From Clostridia bacterium (GTDB lineage: Bacteria; Bacillota; Clostridia; Lachnospirales; CAG-274), in NCBI GenBank assembly GCA_030524425.1, contig JAUNGN010000002.1, positions 62,001 through 126,000 on the forward strand: a DNA stretch of 64,000 nt. The letters are read 5' to 3'. The notes under the pieces were generated by a model. It did no database searches, was not told where the DNA came from, and saw only the letters and a list, made by a program, of their open reading frames with translations. The position numbers and the translations under genes are program-made. This document shows, in pieces, positions 1 through 9,294 of the stretch; within the stretch, counting starts at the first letter, position 1; the number at the start of each line of letters is the position of its first letter.

Positions 1-258
1 GAAAATACATTGCAGCAGATATATTCTCACAATAAAGGGGATTGTTTCCTTGTTGAGGATACTGACGGATATCATATTTTTGAAATTGCTGATATTGTGA
101 ACAGCTCAATTGAAAGTATTGAACCTCAGATAAGAGAGCAATATACAAATGATAAAAAACAGGCTATATATCAGGCACAAAATGACAGCTGGCAGGGGGA
201 TATAACTGTTGAAAAAAATGACGAGGTGTGGAATAATATAAGTATAGTTAAAGAATAA
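1..258 (+). CDS. C-terminal fragment of a probable PpiC-type peptidyl-prolyl isomerase/foldase (5' end outside window)
   Basis: The reading frame is open from the first base, so this is the tail of a longer gene; the internal TTG at base 10 is unlikely to be a true start. About 85 residues are visible. The segment around GYHIFEIADI followed by an acidic/amphipathic helix rich in E, Q and K resembles the end of a parvulin (PpiC/PrsA/SurA) domain, where a GYHIxxV strand is followed by a C-terminal helix. Such proteins help fold exported proteins outside the membrane. The resemblance is short and the assignment is tentative. A strong hairpin follows the stop codon. Confidence 0.45.
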   Translation, partial: ENTLQQIYSHNKGDCFLVEDTDGYHIFEIADIVNSSIESIEPQIREQYTNDKKQAIYQAQNDSWQGDITVEKNDEVWNNISIVKE

Positions 259-310
259 TTATAGAATAATTCAATTTCGGTCAGTTAAAAATTAGTTTTT
301 TGACTGCCTA

Positions 311-338
311 AAAGGGGTGCTGTATTCAGCACCCCTTT
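311..338. terminator. Bidirectional terminator hairpin
   Basis: A perfect 12-bp stem (AAAGGGGTGCTG paired with CAGCACCCCTTT) with a TATT loop lies between the convergent partial gene and the leftward stalk-domain gene. The A-run on one side and T-run on the other let it work in both directions. It is preceded at 287-304 by an AAAAATTAGTTTTTTGAC segment that recurs at 11,746-11,763. Confidence 0.75.
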
Positions 339-350
339 AATCAGCTTAAT

Positions 351-1421
351 TTAGTTAAATACCGCAGTTTTGGTTTCTCCTATCCAGTTTACTTCTGCAC
401 CAAGCTCTTCTCCCAGTGCTCTGAAAGGCACGAACATTCTGCCGTTACTTATTTCGGCACAAATACCGCCTTCAATTAATTTTTCATCACCGTTTACAAT
501 CATTACATCAGAGCCTGCCTTAAAGGAAATACTTTTACCCCTGTAATTAATAACGGCAGTTTTTGTATCACCGTCCCAGGATATAATATTTACACTGCCA
601 TTACCGCTATAGCCGTCAGCAAGAGCAATACTTACTGCCCTTAAGGGAATAAGTGTTGAGCCTGTACCGGCCTGTATATAGGGAGCTGCGTCAATTATCT
701 GCTTTATTCCGTTTACTGTCATAACCGGACTGCCTATGGAAACCTCCACCTTATTATAAACAAGGGTCTTTTCCTCTGTAGTAATTTCTGTAGTGTTTTC
801 TTTTGTAACAGCTTCGGTTGTTTCTGTGTTTATATTACCTTCATTAAATATGTAATTGCCGTAGCTTAATGAACGGTCGTTTGTCTTGCCTGTTATTTTA
901 AGTCTGACAGGACCGTTTTCCTTTACATAAACAGGTAAAGGAATAGAGTAATAGGGTTCGTCGGCGGAATTGTTAAATTTGGCAAGAGATCTGTCAGCGT
1001 ATTCACTTGGAATATTACACAAGTCAACTCTTATATTATAATTATCAAGCCTTGTGATTTTATAGGGAACCTGTGATATAATTCTGTCTGTCATGGCGTC
1101 ATAAAAGCCGTCTTTTCCATTCCATTTATAATTCTTGTAGCCTTTATACTGATAACCTGTCCCTCTGCCGTTATAGCCGATTTCTTCGGAATTGCCTGTG
1201 CCATTAATAACATTAGCGGAAAATACAGCTGCATTTTCAAATTCAATCTCAATATAGGCACCTGTTGCAACCTCATTGTTAGGTTCTATAATAAGGCTTG
1301 CAGAAACTGCCTGACCTGCAGTCTTTACTGTGCCTGTTTCCTTAATTGTATTTCTGGAGCCTGCATAGACGGCTGTTGACATTGTTAATATAATTGCTAA
1401 GGTTAAAAATAGTCTTTTCAT
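351..1421 (-). CDS. Secreted protein with C-terminal copper-amine-oxidase-N-like (stalk) domain, paralogue 1
   Basis: 356 residues. A signal peptide (about residues 1-20, ending VYA) shows export. Residues about 30-200 form a beta-rich domain I cannot name; it is shared with the next gene upstream. A Thr/Glu linker (about 200-225) leads to a C-terminal domain of the copper amine oxidase N-terminal (stalk) type, with its two repeats marked STLIPLRAVS and RMFVPFRALGEELGAEV. This stalk module is common in secreted Clostridia proteins and has no catalytic role by itself. It is last in a leftward cluster, 33 bp after its paralogue, and ends at the hairpin at 311-338. Function is unknown; a surface adhesin or polymer-binding protein is possible. 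Confidence 0.75.
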   Translation of the reverse strand: MKRLFLTLAIILTMSTAVYAGSRNTIKETGTVKTAGQAVSASLIIEPNNEVATGAYIEIEFENAAVFSANVINGTGNSEEIGYNGRGTGYQYKGYKNYKWNGKDGFYDAMTDRIISQVPYKITRLDNYNIRVDLCNIPSEYADRSLAKFNNSADEPYYSIPLPVYVKENGPVRLKITGKTNDRSLSYGNYIFNEGNINTETTEAVTKENTTEITTEEKTLVYNKVEVSIGSPVMTVNGIKQIIDAAPYIQAGTGSTLIPLRAVSIALADGYSGNGSVNIISWDGDTKTAVINYRGKSISFKAGSDVMIVNGDEKLIEGGICAEISNGRMFVPFRALGEELGAEVNWIGETKTAVFN

Positions 1422-1454
1422 TAAATATACCCTCTTAAAAATATACTGTTTAAA

Positions 1455-2516
1455 TTAATTAAAATATGCAGTTTTGCTTTCGCTGTCCCAGCTCACCTTT
1501 GCACCAAAAGCCTCGCCTAATGCTCTGAAAGGTACAAACATTCTGCTGTTTGTTATTTCAGCCTTTACACCGTTAGCCATATTAAAGGCATTGCCGTTAA
1601 TATAAGCTGTATTGGAGCCTGCAGTAAATTCAATTACATTATTGTTATAGCTTATTACGGCAGTTTTACTTTCAGCGTTCCATTCCACACAATCCTCATT
1701 GCCTATAATTCCCTGGCTTACAGCTCTTAAAGGAATCATAGTTGAGCTTGATTCCTTCTGTATGTAAGCAGGTACATCAATGGCAGCAGCTTTATTGTTT
1801 ACAACAATATTGTTTGCACCGATTTGCACCTGTACCTTGTTGTTAAGCGTATTTTCGGTATTATTGTTTTTATCTTCTTCCGTTGTGGTTTCGGTAGTGG
1901 TTTCGGTTACGTCAGTCGTTGCGGCAGCTGCAAGACTGCTGTTTATTCCTTTGCTTCCCGTACTGCTTATAGAGCTTCCGTTGCCGTCAATTTCAACATC
2001 TATATTGGCATCACCGTCAGCATCTGCATATGCAGTCATAGGTATGCTGTAATATGGAGTTCTTGTTGATCCGTTAACGGTCTTAAGTGAATCACCGGCA
2101 TATATATCGGGCAAATTCATTAAAAATACTTCAATTTGCTTATCATTCATTCTTCTTATGTAATATGGAAGCTTTCCGCTTCCTGTATTGGGTACAACTG
2201 CACTAAAGCTGTCTTTGCCGTTCCATGTTACACCGTTTTCATTGTACTGATACCCTCCTGCCTTATATCCGGGAGCTTTAGTATCTGAGCTTGTGCCGTT
2301 TATTATATCCTGTGAAAACACAGTGGCATTGGTAAATGTAATTATAATTGATGAGCCTGTTTCCACTTCTGAATGAGGTGTGATTTCAAAGGATGCGCCT
2401 GCAAGAGATTCACCGTTTCTAAGGTGCTGCATCTTTGTAATACTGTTGGTTGATTCAGCAAAAACTGAAGTATTTAATGTAAGTGTCATAGCCAAAGCCA
2501 AAATTAATTTTTTCAT
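1455..2516 (-). CDS. Secreted protein with C-terminal copper-amine-oxidase-N-like (stalk) domain, paralogue 2
   Basis: 353 residues with a signal peptide (about 1-20, ending VFA). It repeats the plan of its neighbour: an unnamed beta-rich domain (about 25-185, containing YQYNENGVTWNGKDSF), a Thr/Glu/Asn linker (about 195-220) and a C-terminal stalk domain with STMIPLRAVS and RMFVPFRALGEAFGAKV. A good ribosome binding site (AAAAGGAGAG) precedes the ATG. It lies 14 bp downstream of the YigZ gene and is probably cotranscribed. The pair looks like a tandem duplication that has since diverged. Role unknown; secretion and the linker suggest the cell surface. Confidence 0.75.
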   Translation of the reverse strand: MKKLILALAMTLTLNTSVFAESTNSITKMQHLRNGESLAGASFEITPHSEVETGSSIIITFTNATVFSQDIINGTSSDTKAPGYKAGGYQYNENGVTWNGKDSFSAVVPNTGSGKLPYYIRRMNDKQIEVFLMNLPDIYAGDSLKTVNGSTRTPYYSIPMTAYADADGDANIDVEIDGNGSSISSTGSKGINSSLAAAATTDVTETTTETTTEEDKNNNTENTLNNKVQVQIGANNIVVNNKAAAIDVPAYIQKESSSTMIPLRAVSQGIIGNEDCVEWNAESKTAVISYNNNVIEFTAGSNTAYINGNAFNMANGVKAEITNSRMFVPFRALGEAFGAKVSWDSESKTAYFN

Positions 2517-2530
2517 AAAAATCTCTCCTT

Positions 2531-3169
2531 TTAAAATTCAATATTACTGTTAACAAAAACAGGTGTATCTTCTTTTTTTATTTCCGCCTTGTTTCCCGTC
2601 AAATTAACAATATTTTCCGCCAGACTTTCTCCTTTGCCTGCCTCGCTTAATACAATAAACTCAACCCTGTCGGTATAAACTGTATTTTCCAGTATATGTC
2701 CGCCGTTAAGTATCTCATATTGTACCTTACCTGAAAGCGTATAGTCAACTGTAAAATTATACCTTATATGAGGTATTCTCTCAATAAGACCTGCTGCAGC
2801 AATCCCCTCTCTGGCAGCACTGCCGTACGCTCTGACAAGTCCTCCCGTACCCAGCAGAGTACCGCCGAAATATCTTGTTACAACTATGATTGTGTTTTTA
2901 ATATTTCTGCCTCTCAGTACGTCAAGAATTGGCATGCCTGCAGTACCTCCGGGTTCTCCGTCATCAGAATATCTTTGTATCTGATTTCTGTCCCCAAGCT
3001 GATAGGCGTAGCAATTGTGTCTTGCATCCCAGTATTGCTTTTTTGTTTCTTCTATATATTTTATTGCTTCATCCTCAGAGGTTACAGGCTTTACATGGGC
3101 AATAAAGCGGGATTTTTTTTCCACGATTTCTGCTGTGCCAAAGCCCTTTACCGTAATATATTTTTCCAT
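2531..3169 (-). CDS. YigZ/IMPACT family protein
   Basis: 212 residues, the normal length for the family. The N-terminal half carries the IMPACT signatures DDGEPGGTAGMP and VTRYFGG followed by LGTGGLVRAYG; the C-terminal part matches the DUF1949-type ferredoxin-like fold. IMPACT/YigZ proteins are linked to translation control in eukaryotes, and the bacterial role is not settled. The start lies 5 bp after the CvpA stop codon, with a purine-rich GGGGAT stretch inside the end of that gene, so the two are probably translated from one message. Confidence 0.9.
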   Translation of the reverse strand: MEKYITVKGFGTAEIVEKKSRFIAHVKPVTSEDEAIKYIEETKKQYWDARHNCYAYQLGDRNQIQRYSDDGEPGGTAGMPILDVLRGRNIKNTIIVVTRYFGGTLLGTGGLVRAYGSAAREGIAAAGLIERIPHIRYNFTVDYTLSGKVQYEILNGGHILENTVYTDRVEFIVLSEAGKGESLAENIVNLTGNKAEIKKEDTPVFVNSNIEF

Positions 3170-3174
3170 AATAA

Positions 3175-3876
3175 TTATCCCCAGCCAAACAATTTAGCCA
3201 TAAGCACATTCATAATAAAATTATTGTCATACAAAAGCTTTCCTATTATAGAGCTGTCAATAGCCGTAATAATATCTGCAAAAAAAGGAGCAGCTATAAA
3301 TAATGTGGAAAGGGACATAATCATCCATACAAAAACAACACCCCAAAAAAGTCCCAGTATTCCCCCTCCAAGTCCGTCAATCTGTTTTACAAGAGGAAGA
3401 CTGACAGCTAATTTAAGGGCGGCTGAGGAGGCTTTAATAATAATAATAATAACAACAAAAACCAATATGCTGACAATAATATTGAGAATAATGTTTGCAA
3501 TGTAGCCTGCTATATATTCCTGAAGGCTGTCTGCACCCAAAAGCTCATATATAACTGAATTATTGTTGTCAACAAGCATATTTTTAAGTCCCTCAGGCAA
3601 TGTAAGTGAATCAATTGCCGATATTTGCCCTGCACTGTTTTGTGCAGTCATATTTTCTAAATTCATTATGTTGTATACAGACTCTCTGAGTGATGCAAAT
3701 ATAAATGTTTGTCTTATCAATCCGCTTATAATGGGGTATAGAAAGTATGCTGCCAATAATGAAATAAGCCATGAACAGGATTTCAGAATACTTTCCACAA
3801 GTCCTTTATGTGCAAATACAAATATAAACAGTAAAAGTATTATTAAAATAATAATATCTATAGTGTAGTTAATCAT
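3175..3876 (-). CDS. CvpA family membrane protein
   Basis: About 233 residues with four predicted hydrophobic segments, a typical CvpA (colicin V production) layout. Segment 1 is rich in I and L (about residues 5-22) and is followed by FAHKG; a longer periplasm-facing loop separates segments 2 and 3. I chose the ATG at 3876 because a GGAGG lies just upstream; an in-frame TTG at 3900 has no such support. CvpA proteins are linked to envelope homeostasis, but their mechanism in Firmicutes is unknown. It sits between the DUF5711-like gene and yigZ in the same leftward run. Confidence 0.8.
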   Translation of the reverse strand: MINYTIDIIILIILLLFIFVFAHKGLVESILKSCSWLISLLAAYFLYPIISGLIRQTFIFASLRESVYNIMNLENMTAQNSAGQISAIDSLTLPEGLKNMLVDNNNSVIYELLGADSLQEYIAGYIANIILNIIVSILVFVVIIIIIKASSAALKLAVSLPLVKQIDGLGGGILGLFWGVVFVWMIMSLSTLFIAAPFFADIITAIDSSIIGKLLYDNNFIMNVLMAKLFGWG

Positions 3877-3960
3877 ATAGCCTCCGTTATTTTCAGACAA
3901 TAATAACAGGTAATAGGAACTAAGGGTAATGCCCGGCGGATTATGCCTGTTACTTATTAT

Positions 3961-5484
3961 CTATTCATTATTGCTTGTATTTTCTGTGCTGTTTTCCTCA
4001 TTATTTTTTTCTTCGGTTACGTGTTCTTCTTCTTCCTGCATTGTCACACCCTTTTTTACGTCAAGAAGCTGCATTTTTGTGGGAGTAATAAGTATAACCC
4101 TGTCTTCGGAGTTATAGAACTGCATACCGGTGACATTCTGGAGTGCTGAATATTTCCACAGCTCTCTGCCCCTTGAGGTATATGCTGTAAATTCCTTATC
4201 AACAGTAATTATAGTACCCCTTTTTGAGGATGAAATATCTGTTATTCTGTCCTCAGCCTGTACATAAGCAATTTCTTTGCCGTTTAAGTTGTACCAGTGC
4301 AGAGTGTTTTCGACGGCAACGGATTTTTCGTCTGTAATGTCAATAGCCTCACCGTAAGCAATGGCAATTTCTTTGTTATTTACTATATCAAAGGCAGTAA
4401 CGTAGTTGTCAAATACCTTTTCCCATTTTTTATCAAATGCGTTTTTACTTGAACAGTCAATATTCATCATTGATTTGTCACCGGCAACTATACAGTGATT
4501 ATCGGGTAAAAACCTGACTATGCCTGCAATGGACTCAGGCACTTCAATGGCGCTTACAAGTCCGTCGCTGGATTCTGTAGACTGTGCATCAGCCTTAACG
4601 GTGTAGTAAAAAAGCACGCTTGATTTTATCTTAATATCATTGTAATTTACAAGGGTAATAGATACGATTGTGCCGTCATCAGATACGTCAATTCCCAAAG
4701 GTATGCCGTCTTTTGAGGCTCTTGCACATTCAAACATTGTTTCACCGGTATTTGAGTAAACATCGACTCTGTAATCATCATTGACCTTACATACCACGGC
4801 ACAGCAGCCTATAGGGTTAATTGCAAAGGTGGTTATAGGGCCTGCAGTCGCAATCTGATACAGCCTGCCTGTTTTGTCATATACATTTATTGTTTTGCTG
4901 TTACTGTCTGCAACGGCAGCATAGTCTCCGTCACTAAGCATATAAGGTGCAGACATTGTAAAGGTGTCTGACCATAGTGTTTCTCCTTTTTTGTCAAGGA
5001 AAATCATGCCGTCTTTGGATACATAGAAAATGTTTTCACCCGAAACATAAAAGTCAGCCTTTGAACTCATACTGTATTCCTTGGAAAACATTACCTGCTT
5101 CTCGCCGATTTTTATTACATTGTTTGAGTTAAATATAAAGGCTGATATAAGGAGCACAATTATTGCTATAAGAGCAATTAATGAGGTTTTGTTTGTCTTT
5201 ACAAATTTCCTCATATTTTTCTTTGTGGGTTTAATTGCTTTAAGTTTTTTTATGCCTGATGCCTTTTTGGGGGGCTTTGCCTTTGTCTTTTTTGTTTTTT
5301 GGCTTTTGACCCTGTTACTGCCCTCTACAATCTTTAATTCAGGTTTTTTTTCTTCTGTTTTTTCAGAAGTTTTTTCATTGTCATTGATATTTTTTATTTC
5401 TTCTTTATTTTGGCTTATTTCACTGTTTTCATTTAATTTTTCTGTTTTATTGTCTGTAATATTATTTTTCTTTTCCTCGTCCAT
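3961..5484 (-). CDS. DUF5711-like membrane-anchored beta-propeller protein
   Basis: About 507 residues from the ATG at 5484, chosen because GGAGGT stands 7 bp upstream; the frame stays open further but without a ribosome site. Residues 1-80 are charged and Lys/Glu rich and should be cytoplasmic. One transmembrane helix follows (about 100-120, LIALIAIIVLLISAFIF). The remaining 380 residues outside the membrane are beta-strand repeats with WD/PQQ-like spacing (for example KGETLWSDTF, RGRELWKYS), as in a beta-propeller. The end is Glu/Asn/Thr rich. This plan fits the DUF5711 family of Clostridia, whose function is not known. It is the first gene of the leftward cluster. Confidence 0.7.
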   Translation of the reverse strand: MDEEKKNNITDNKTEKLNENSEISQNKEEIKNINDNEKTSEKTEEKKPELKIVEGSNRVKSQKTKKTKAKPPKKASGIKKLKAIKPTKKNMRKFVKTNKTSLIALIAIIVLLISAFIFNSNNVIKIGEKQVMFSKEYSMSSKADFYVSGENIFYVSKDGMIFLDKKGETLWSDTFTMSAPYMLSDGDYAAVADSNSKTINVYDKTGRLYQIATAGPITTFAINPIGCCAVVCKVNDDYRVDVYSNTGETMFECARASKDGIPLGIDVSDDGTIVSITLVNYNDIKIKSSVLFYYTVKADAQSTESSDGLVSAIEVPESIAGIVRFLPDNHCIVAGDKSMMNIDCSSKNAFDKKWEKVFDNYVTAFDIVNNKEIAIAYGEAIDITDEKSVAVENTLHWYNLNGKEIAYVQAEDRITDISSSKRGTIITVDKEFTAYTSRGRELWKYSALQNVTGMQFYNSEDRVILITPTKMQLLDVKKGVTMQEEEEHVTEEKNNEENSTENTSNNE

Positions 5485-5534
5485 ATTGACCTCCATAATG
5501 CGGACATATTTACACATAATAATTATACATTTTT

Positions 5535-5562
5535 TTGAAGAATATGTAAACCTTTTTATTAT
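5535..5562 (+). promoter_or_regulatory. Candidate sigma-A promoter for murA
   Basis: TTGAAG, a 16-bp spacer, then TATTAT, about 55 bp upstream of the murA start. It lies in the 132-bp divergent gap between murA and the DUF5711-like gene. The match is moderate. Confidence 0.4.
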
Positions 5563-5616
5563 TAACATTTTCTGATTTTACTGCATATGATACATTAACT
5601 ACAGGGAGGGCGAAAT

Positions 5617-6861
5617 ATGAGCTGCTATATTATTGAAGGTGGCAACAGACTAAGCGGCGAGGTACAAATAAGCGGAGCTAAAAATGCAGTACTTCCTATA
5701 CTTGCAGCGGCAGCAACTCAGAGAGAAACTACCATAAAAAATATTCCTTTCCTATCAGACGTATCAAATACACTGCAGATTTTAAAAAAACTTGGCATGC
5801 AAATTAAGTCTGAGGGCAGCACTGTTACTGCAATTAACAGTATTAATACAACTGTTCTTGACAAGGAACTCAGCCAAAGGATGAGGTCCTCTGTTTTATT
5901 TTTAGGTGCTTTGCTGGGGAGGTTCGGAGAGGTAACAATAAGTGAGCCCGGCGGATGTCAGCTTGGCAGCAGGCCTATAGAGCTCCACTTGTGGGCAATG
6001 GAACAGCTTGGAGCAGAAATTGTTAAAAATGATGATAAAATATTTTGTAAGGGTAATCTTAAGGGCAAGGAAATTGAGCTGCCCATAATATCAGTGGGTG
6101 TAACGGAAAATATTATACTTGCGGCAATAAATGCAAAGGGAACCACAATAATTAAAAATGCCGCAAAGGAGCCTGAAATTGATGACCTTATAGCCTATCT
6201 CAATAAGTGCGGCAGTAAAATAAGGCGTGAAAAAAACACTGTTGTAATAGAAGAAAGTAATGTAGAAAGCTATTGTGATTACAGCGTAATGTCAGACAGA
6301 ATAGAAGCGGGAACTTACATTGCCATGGCTGCTTCAACAGGGGGAGAGCTTTTTATAAATAATGTAAATCCTTCAAATATTGGTATAATTATTCCAATTT
6401 TTGAAAAAACAGGGTGTATTATTAAAGCATATAAAGACAAAATATATGTAGATGCTCCCGAAAGACTGTATTCATTGCCAAAAATAATAACAAAGCCTTA
6501 TCCTTATTTTCCTACGGATATGCAGCCTCAGATAATGGCTGTTTTATCAAAGTCAGAGGGAAAATGTGTTGTAAAGGAAACATTGTTTTCGGCAAGGAAT
6601 AAGCATATTCCCGAACTTAATAAAATGGGAGCCGATATTAAAATAATGGATAATACTACCTTTGAAATAAGGGGTGTTGACAGCCTGCAGGGTTCTGAGG
6701 TTTATGCAAAGGACCTAAGGGGAGGAGCTGCCCTTTTGATTGCTGCTTTGGGAGCTGCGGGAGAAAGCCGTATTTACGGAACTGAGCATATTGAAAGAGG
6801 CTATGAAGCGTTGTGTGCAAAGATTGAGTGTGTCGGCGGTAAGATTGGTAAAGCAGTGTAA
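5617..6861 (+). CDS. murA: UDP-N-acetylglucosamine 1-carboxyvinyltransferase (MurA)
   Basis: 414 residues, the usual MurA length. It transfers the enolpyruvyl group of phosphoenolpyruvate to UDP-GlcNAc, the first committed step of peptidoglycan synthesis, in the cytoplasm. The active-site pair Lys22-Asn23 (SGAKNA) and the catalytic Cys114 in PGGCQLGSRPIELH are present; a Cys at this site is the fosfomycin target in typical MurA. The C-terminal RGGAALLIAALGA motif is also intact. A GGGAGGG ribosome site precedes the ATG. It stands alone, divergent from the membrane-protein cluster. Clostridia often have two MurA copies, and sequence alone does not say which this is. Confidence 0.95.
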   Translation: MSCYIIEGGNRLSGEVQISGAKNAVLPILAAAATQRETTIKNIPFLSDVSNTLQILKKLGMQIKSEGSTVTAINSINTTVLDKELSQRMRSSVLFLGALLGRFGEVTISEPGGCQLGSRPIELHLWAMEQLGAEIVKNDDKIFCKGNLKGKEIELPIISVGVTENIILAAINAKGTTIIKNAAKEPEIDDLIAYLNKCGSKIRREKNTVVIEESNVESYCDYSVMSDRIEAGTYIAMAASTGGELFINNVNPSNIGIIIPIFEKTGCIIKAYKDKIYVDAPERLYSLPKIITKPYPYFPTDMQPQIMAVLSKSEGKCVVKETLFSARNKHIPELNKMGADIKIMDNTTFEIRGVDSLQGSEVYAKDLRGGAALLIAALGAAGESRIYGTEHIERGYEALCAKIECVGGKIGKAV

Positions 6862-6900
6862 TATAACAGCTTAAAAATATTTTGTGTTTTAAAAGCCTGT

Positions 6901-6930
6901 ATCAGGCTGCTGAAAATCCGGCAGCCTGAT
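6901..6930 (+). terminator. Hairpin downstream of murA
   Basis: A perfect 10-bp stem (ATCAGGCTGC with GCAGCCTGAT) and a 10-nt loop, about 40 bp after the murA stop. The T-tract is weak, so termination is probable rather than certain. The stem and loop (CAGGCTG, GAAAA, CAGCCTG) resemble the hairpin at 11,524-11,548. Confidence 0.5.
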
Positions 6931-7084
6931 GATTGTTAAGCCTTATTATTTGACAGTCATGTCTTTTAATACAGGTTTACGGCTGTACTTAAGCACATAA
7001 ATTTATTTATTATTATTGTCACATAACTTTACAAAATTAATTTCCGACCATTTTACTATGGGTTAGCTAATGCTAATAACTTTA

Positions 7085-7189
7085 AATAATAATTATTATT
7101 GTCTATTTGCCTTTTCATATTGACAAAATATTAACGTATGTGATATTATTATGCTGTCAAGAGACAAGAAAAAAATACAAGCCTTGACA
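7085..7189 (+). promoter_or_regulatory. Control region of the split pyruvate formate-lyase operon
   Basis: This region sits at the end of a 380-bp non-coding stretch (6862-7242). A 16-bp perfect AT palindrome (AATAATAA with TTATTATT) lies at 7085-7100. A promoter follows: TTGACA at 7120-7125, an 18-bp spacer and TATTAT at 7144-7149. A 7-bp inverted repeat (TGTCAAG at 7155-7161, CTTGACA at 7183-7189) begins near the predicted transcript start. Another short inverted repeat (TTAGC/GCTAA) is at 7063-7076. The palindromes could be sites for a redox or anaerobic regulator; no specific factor can be named. Confidence 0.55.
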
Positions 7190-7242
7190 ATACAATATAT
7201 TTTAATTGGGAACTTTTAGATATAGGATTTGGAGGAGAGAAA

Positions 7243-9294
7243 ATGAACCAAGAATGGAACGGCTTTGTTAAAGGAGTTTGGCAAAGAGAAATCAACGTAA
7301 GGGATTTTATTCAGAAAAATTATACCCCTTATGACGGAGATGATTCCTTCCTTGCAGGCCCCACAAAGGCTACAGAGGAGCTTTGGGCTCAGGTAATGGA
7401 CCTTTCAAAGCAGGAGAGAGAAGCCGGCGGTGTATTGGATATGGATACAAGAATTATTTCAACCATTACATCCCATAATGCAGGTTATTTAGATAAGAGC
7501 AAAGAAAAGATTGTAGGATTCCAGACTGACAAGCCTTTCAAGCGTTCTTTACAGCCTTACGGCGGTATCAGAATGGCAGTTAAGGCATGTAAGGATAACG
7601 GCTATGAGGTTGACCCTGAAATTGTAGAATTTTTTACAACTCACAGGAAAACTCATAACGCAGGTGTATTTGATGCTTATACCGATGAGATGAGAGCCTG
7701 CCGTTCAAGCCATATTATTACAGGTCTTCCCGATGCTTACGGCAGAGGCAGAATTATCGGTGACTACAGAAGAATTGCTCTTTATGGTGTAGACAGACTT
7801 ATTGAGGACAAGATTAATCAGAAGAATTCAACAAGAACAATTATGTATTCCGATGTTATCAGAAACAGAGAGGAGCTTTCAGAACAGATCAGAGCTTTGC
7901 AGGATTTAAAGAAGCTTGGTGAAATTTACGGCTATGATATTTCAAGACCTGCAAATAATGTTCAGGAGGCTATTCAGTGGACTTACTTCGGTTATCTTGC
8001 TGCAGTTAAGGAGCAGAACGGCGCCGCAATGTCTTTAGGCAGAACTTCTACATTTATTGATATTTATGCCGAAAGAGATTTAAAGAATGGTACATTTACT
8101 GAAGATGAAATTCAGGAATTTGTTGACCATTTTATTATGAAGTTAAGACTTGTTAAGTTTGCAAGAACTCCTGAGTACAATGCATTATTCTCAGGTGATC
8201 CTACATGGGTAACAGAGTCTATAGGCGGTGTTGGTATTGACGGCAGACACATGGTTACAAAAATGAGTTTCAGATATCTTCACACTTTACAGAATTTAGG
8301 TACTGCTCCTGAGCCTAACTTAACAGTTCTCTGGTCTGTAAGACTGCCTCAGAACTTTAAGAAATTCTGCGCAAAGACTTCTATTGAGTCATCATCAATT
8401 CAGTACGAAAATGATGACCTTATGAGAGTAACTCATGGTGATGACTATGCAATTGCCTGCTGTGTATCTTCAATGAGAGTAGGCAAGGAGATGCAGTTCT
8501 TCGGCGCAAGAGCTAACCTTGCAAAGTGCCTGCTTTATGCTGTTAACGGCGGTATTGATGAAATCACAAAGAAGCAGGTTGGCCCTAAGTACAGACCTAT
8601 TACATCTGAATATCTTGACTTTGATGAAGTAATGGATAAGTACAGAGATATGATGAAGTGGCTTGCAAGAGTATATGTAAATGCCCTTAACATCATACAT
8701 TATATGCATGATAAGTATTGTTATGAAAAGCTGCAGATGGCTTTGCATGACAAGGAAGTAACACGCTGGTTTGCAACAGGTATTGCAGGTCTTTCCGTAG
8801 TTGCTGACTCACTTTCTGCTATTAAATATGCTAAGGTTAAGACAATAAGAGATGAAAACGGCATTGTTGTGGATTATGAGGTTGAGGGAGATTTCCCTAA
8901 GTATGGCAACGATGATGACAGAGTTGACTCTATTGCTGCCGAGCTTGTTCATGAGTTTATGCAGTATGTAAAGAGTAACCATACTTACAGAGGCGGTATT
9001 CCTACAACATCTATTCTTACCATTACTTCCAACGTAGTTTACGGTAAGAATACAGGTTCAACTCCGGACGGCAGAAAGGGCGGCGAGCCGTTTGCTCCGG
9101 GAGCTAATCCAATGCACAGAAGAGATGCCCATGGTGCAGTAGCCTCACTTGCTTCTGTATCAAAGCTTCCTTTCAGAGATGCACAGGATGGTATTTCAAA
9201 CACATTCTCAATCATTCCTAACGCCCTTGGCAAGGATGCATCTGTGTTTGCGGGAGATTTAGAGGTTGATTTGGAGATTAACGAGGATAAATAA
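7243..9294 (+). CDS. pflB: Pyruvate formate-lyase catalytic subunit lacking the glycyl-radical domain
   Basis: 683 residues, against about 750-760 for standard PflB. The enzyme converts pyruvate and CoA to acetyl-CoA and formate in anaerobic fermentation. The body of the barrel is intact, with the catalytic cysteine pair Cys406-Cys407 (IACCVSSM) and the late motif [17 protein letters not shown]. The protein stops shortly after [10 protein letters not shown], just where the C-terminal glycyl-radical domain would begin in E. coli PflB. That domain is encoded at 9536-9775. The stop overlaps the next start (TAATG), so the two genes are translationally coupled. GGAGGAG precedes the ATG. The split is real rather than a frameshift, because another gene lies between the two halves. 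Confidence 0.95.
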   Translation: MNQEWNGFVKGVWQREINVRDFIQKNYTPYDGDDSFLAGPTKATEELWAQVMDLSKQEREAGGVLDMDTRIISTITSHNAGYLDKSKEKIVGFQTDKPFKRSLQPYGGIRMAVKACKDNGYEVDPEIVEFFTTHRKTHNAGVFDAYTDEMRACRSSHIITGLPDAYGRGRIIGDYRRIALYGVDRLIEDKINQKNSTRTIMYSDVIRNREELSEQIRALQDLKKLGEIYGYDISRPANNVQEAIQWTYFGYLAAVKEQNGAAMSLGRTSTFIDIYAERDLKNGTFTEDEIQEFVDHFIMKLRLVKFARTPEYNALFSGDPTWVTESIGGVGIDGRHMVTKMSFRYLHTLQNLGTAPEPNLTVLWSVRLPQNFKKFCAKTSIESSSIQYENDDLMRVTHGDDYAIACCVSSMRVGKEMQFFGARANLAKCLLYAVNGGIDEITKKQVGPKYRPITSEYLDFDEVMDKYRDMMKWLARVYVNALNIIHYMHDKYCYEKLQMALHDKEVTRWFATGIAGLSVVADSLSAIKYAKVKTIRDENGIVVDYEVEGDFPKYGNDDDRVDSIAAELVHEFMQYVKSNHTYRGGIPTTSILTITSNVVYGKNTGSTPDGRKGGEPFAPGANPMHRRDAHGAVASLASVSKLPFRDAQDGISNTFSIIPNALGKDASVFAGDLEVDLEINEDK

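Noticed and set aside
2768-3505. A 245-codon plus-strand frame over yigZ and cvpA
   Set aside because: It is antisense to two well-supported genes and has no ribosome site or family signal.
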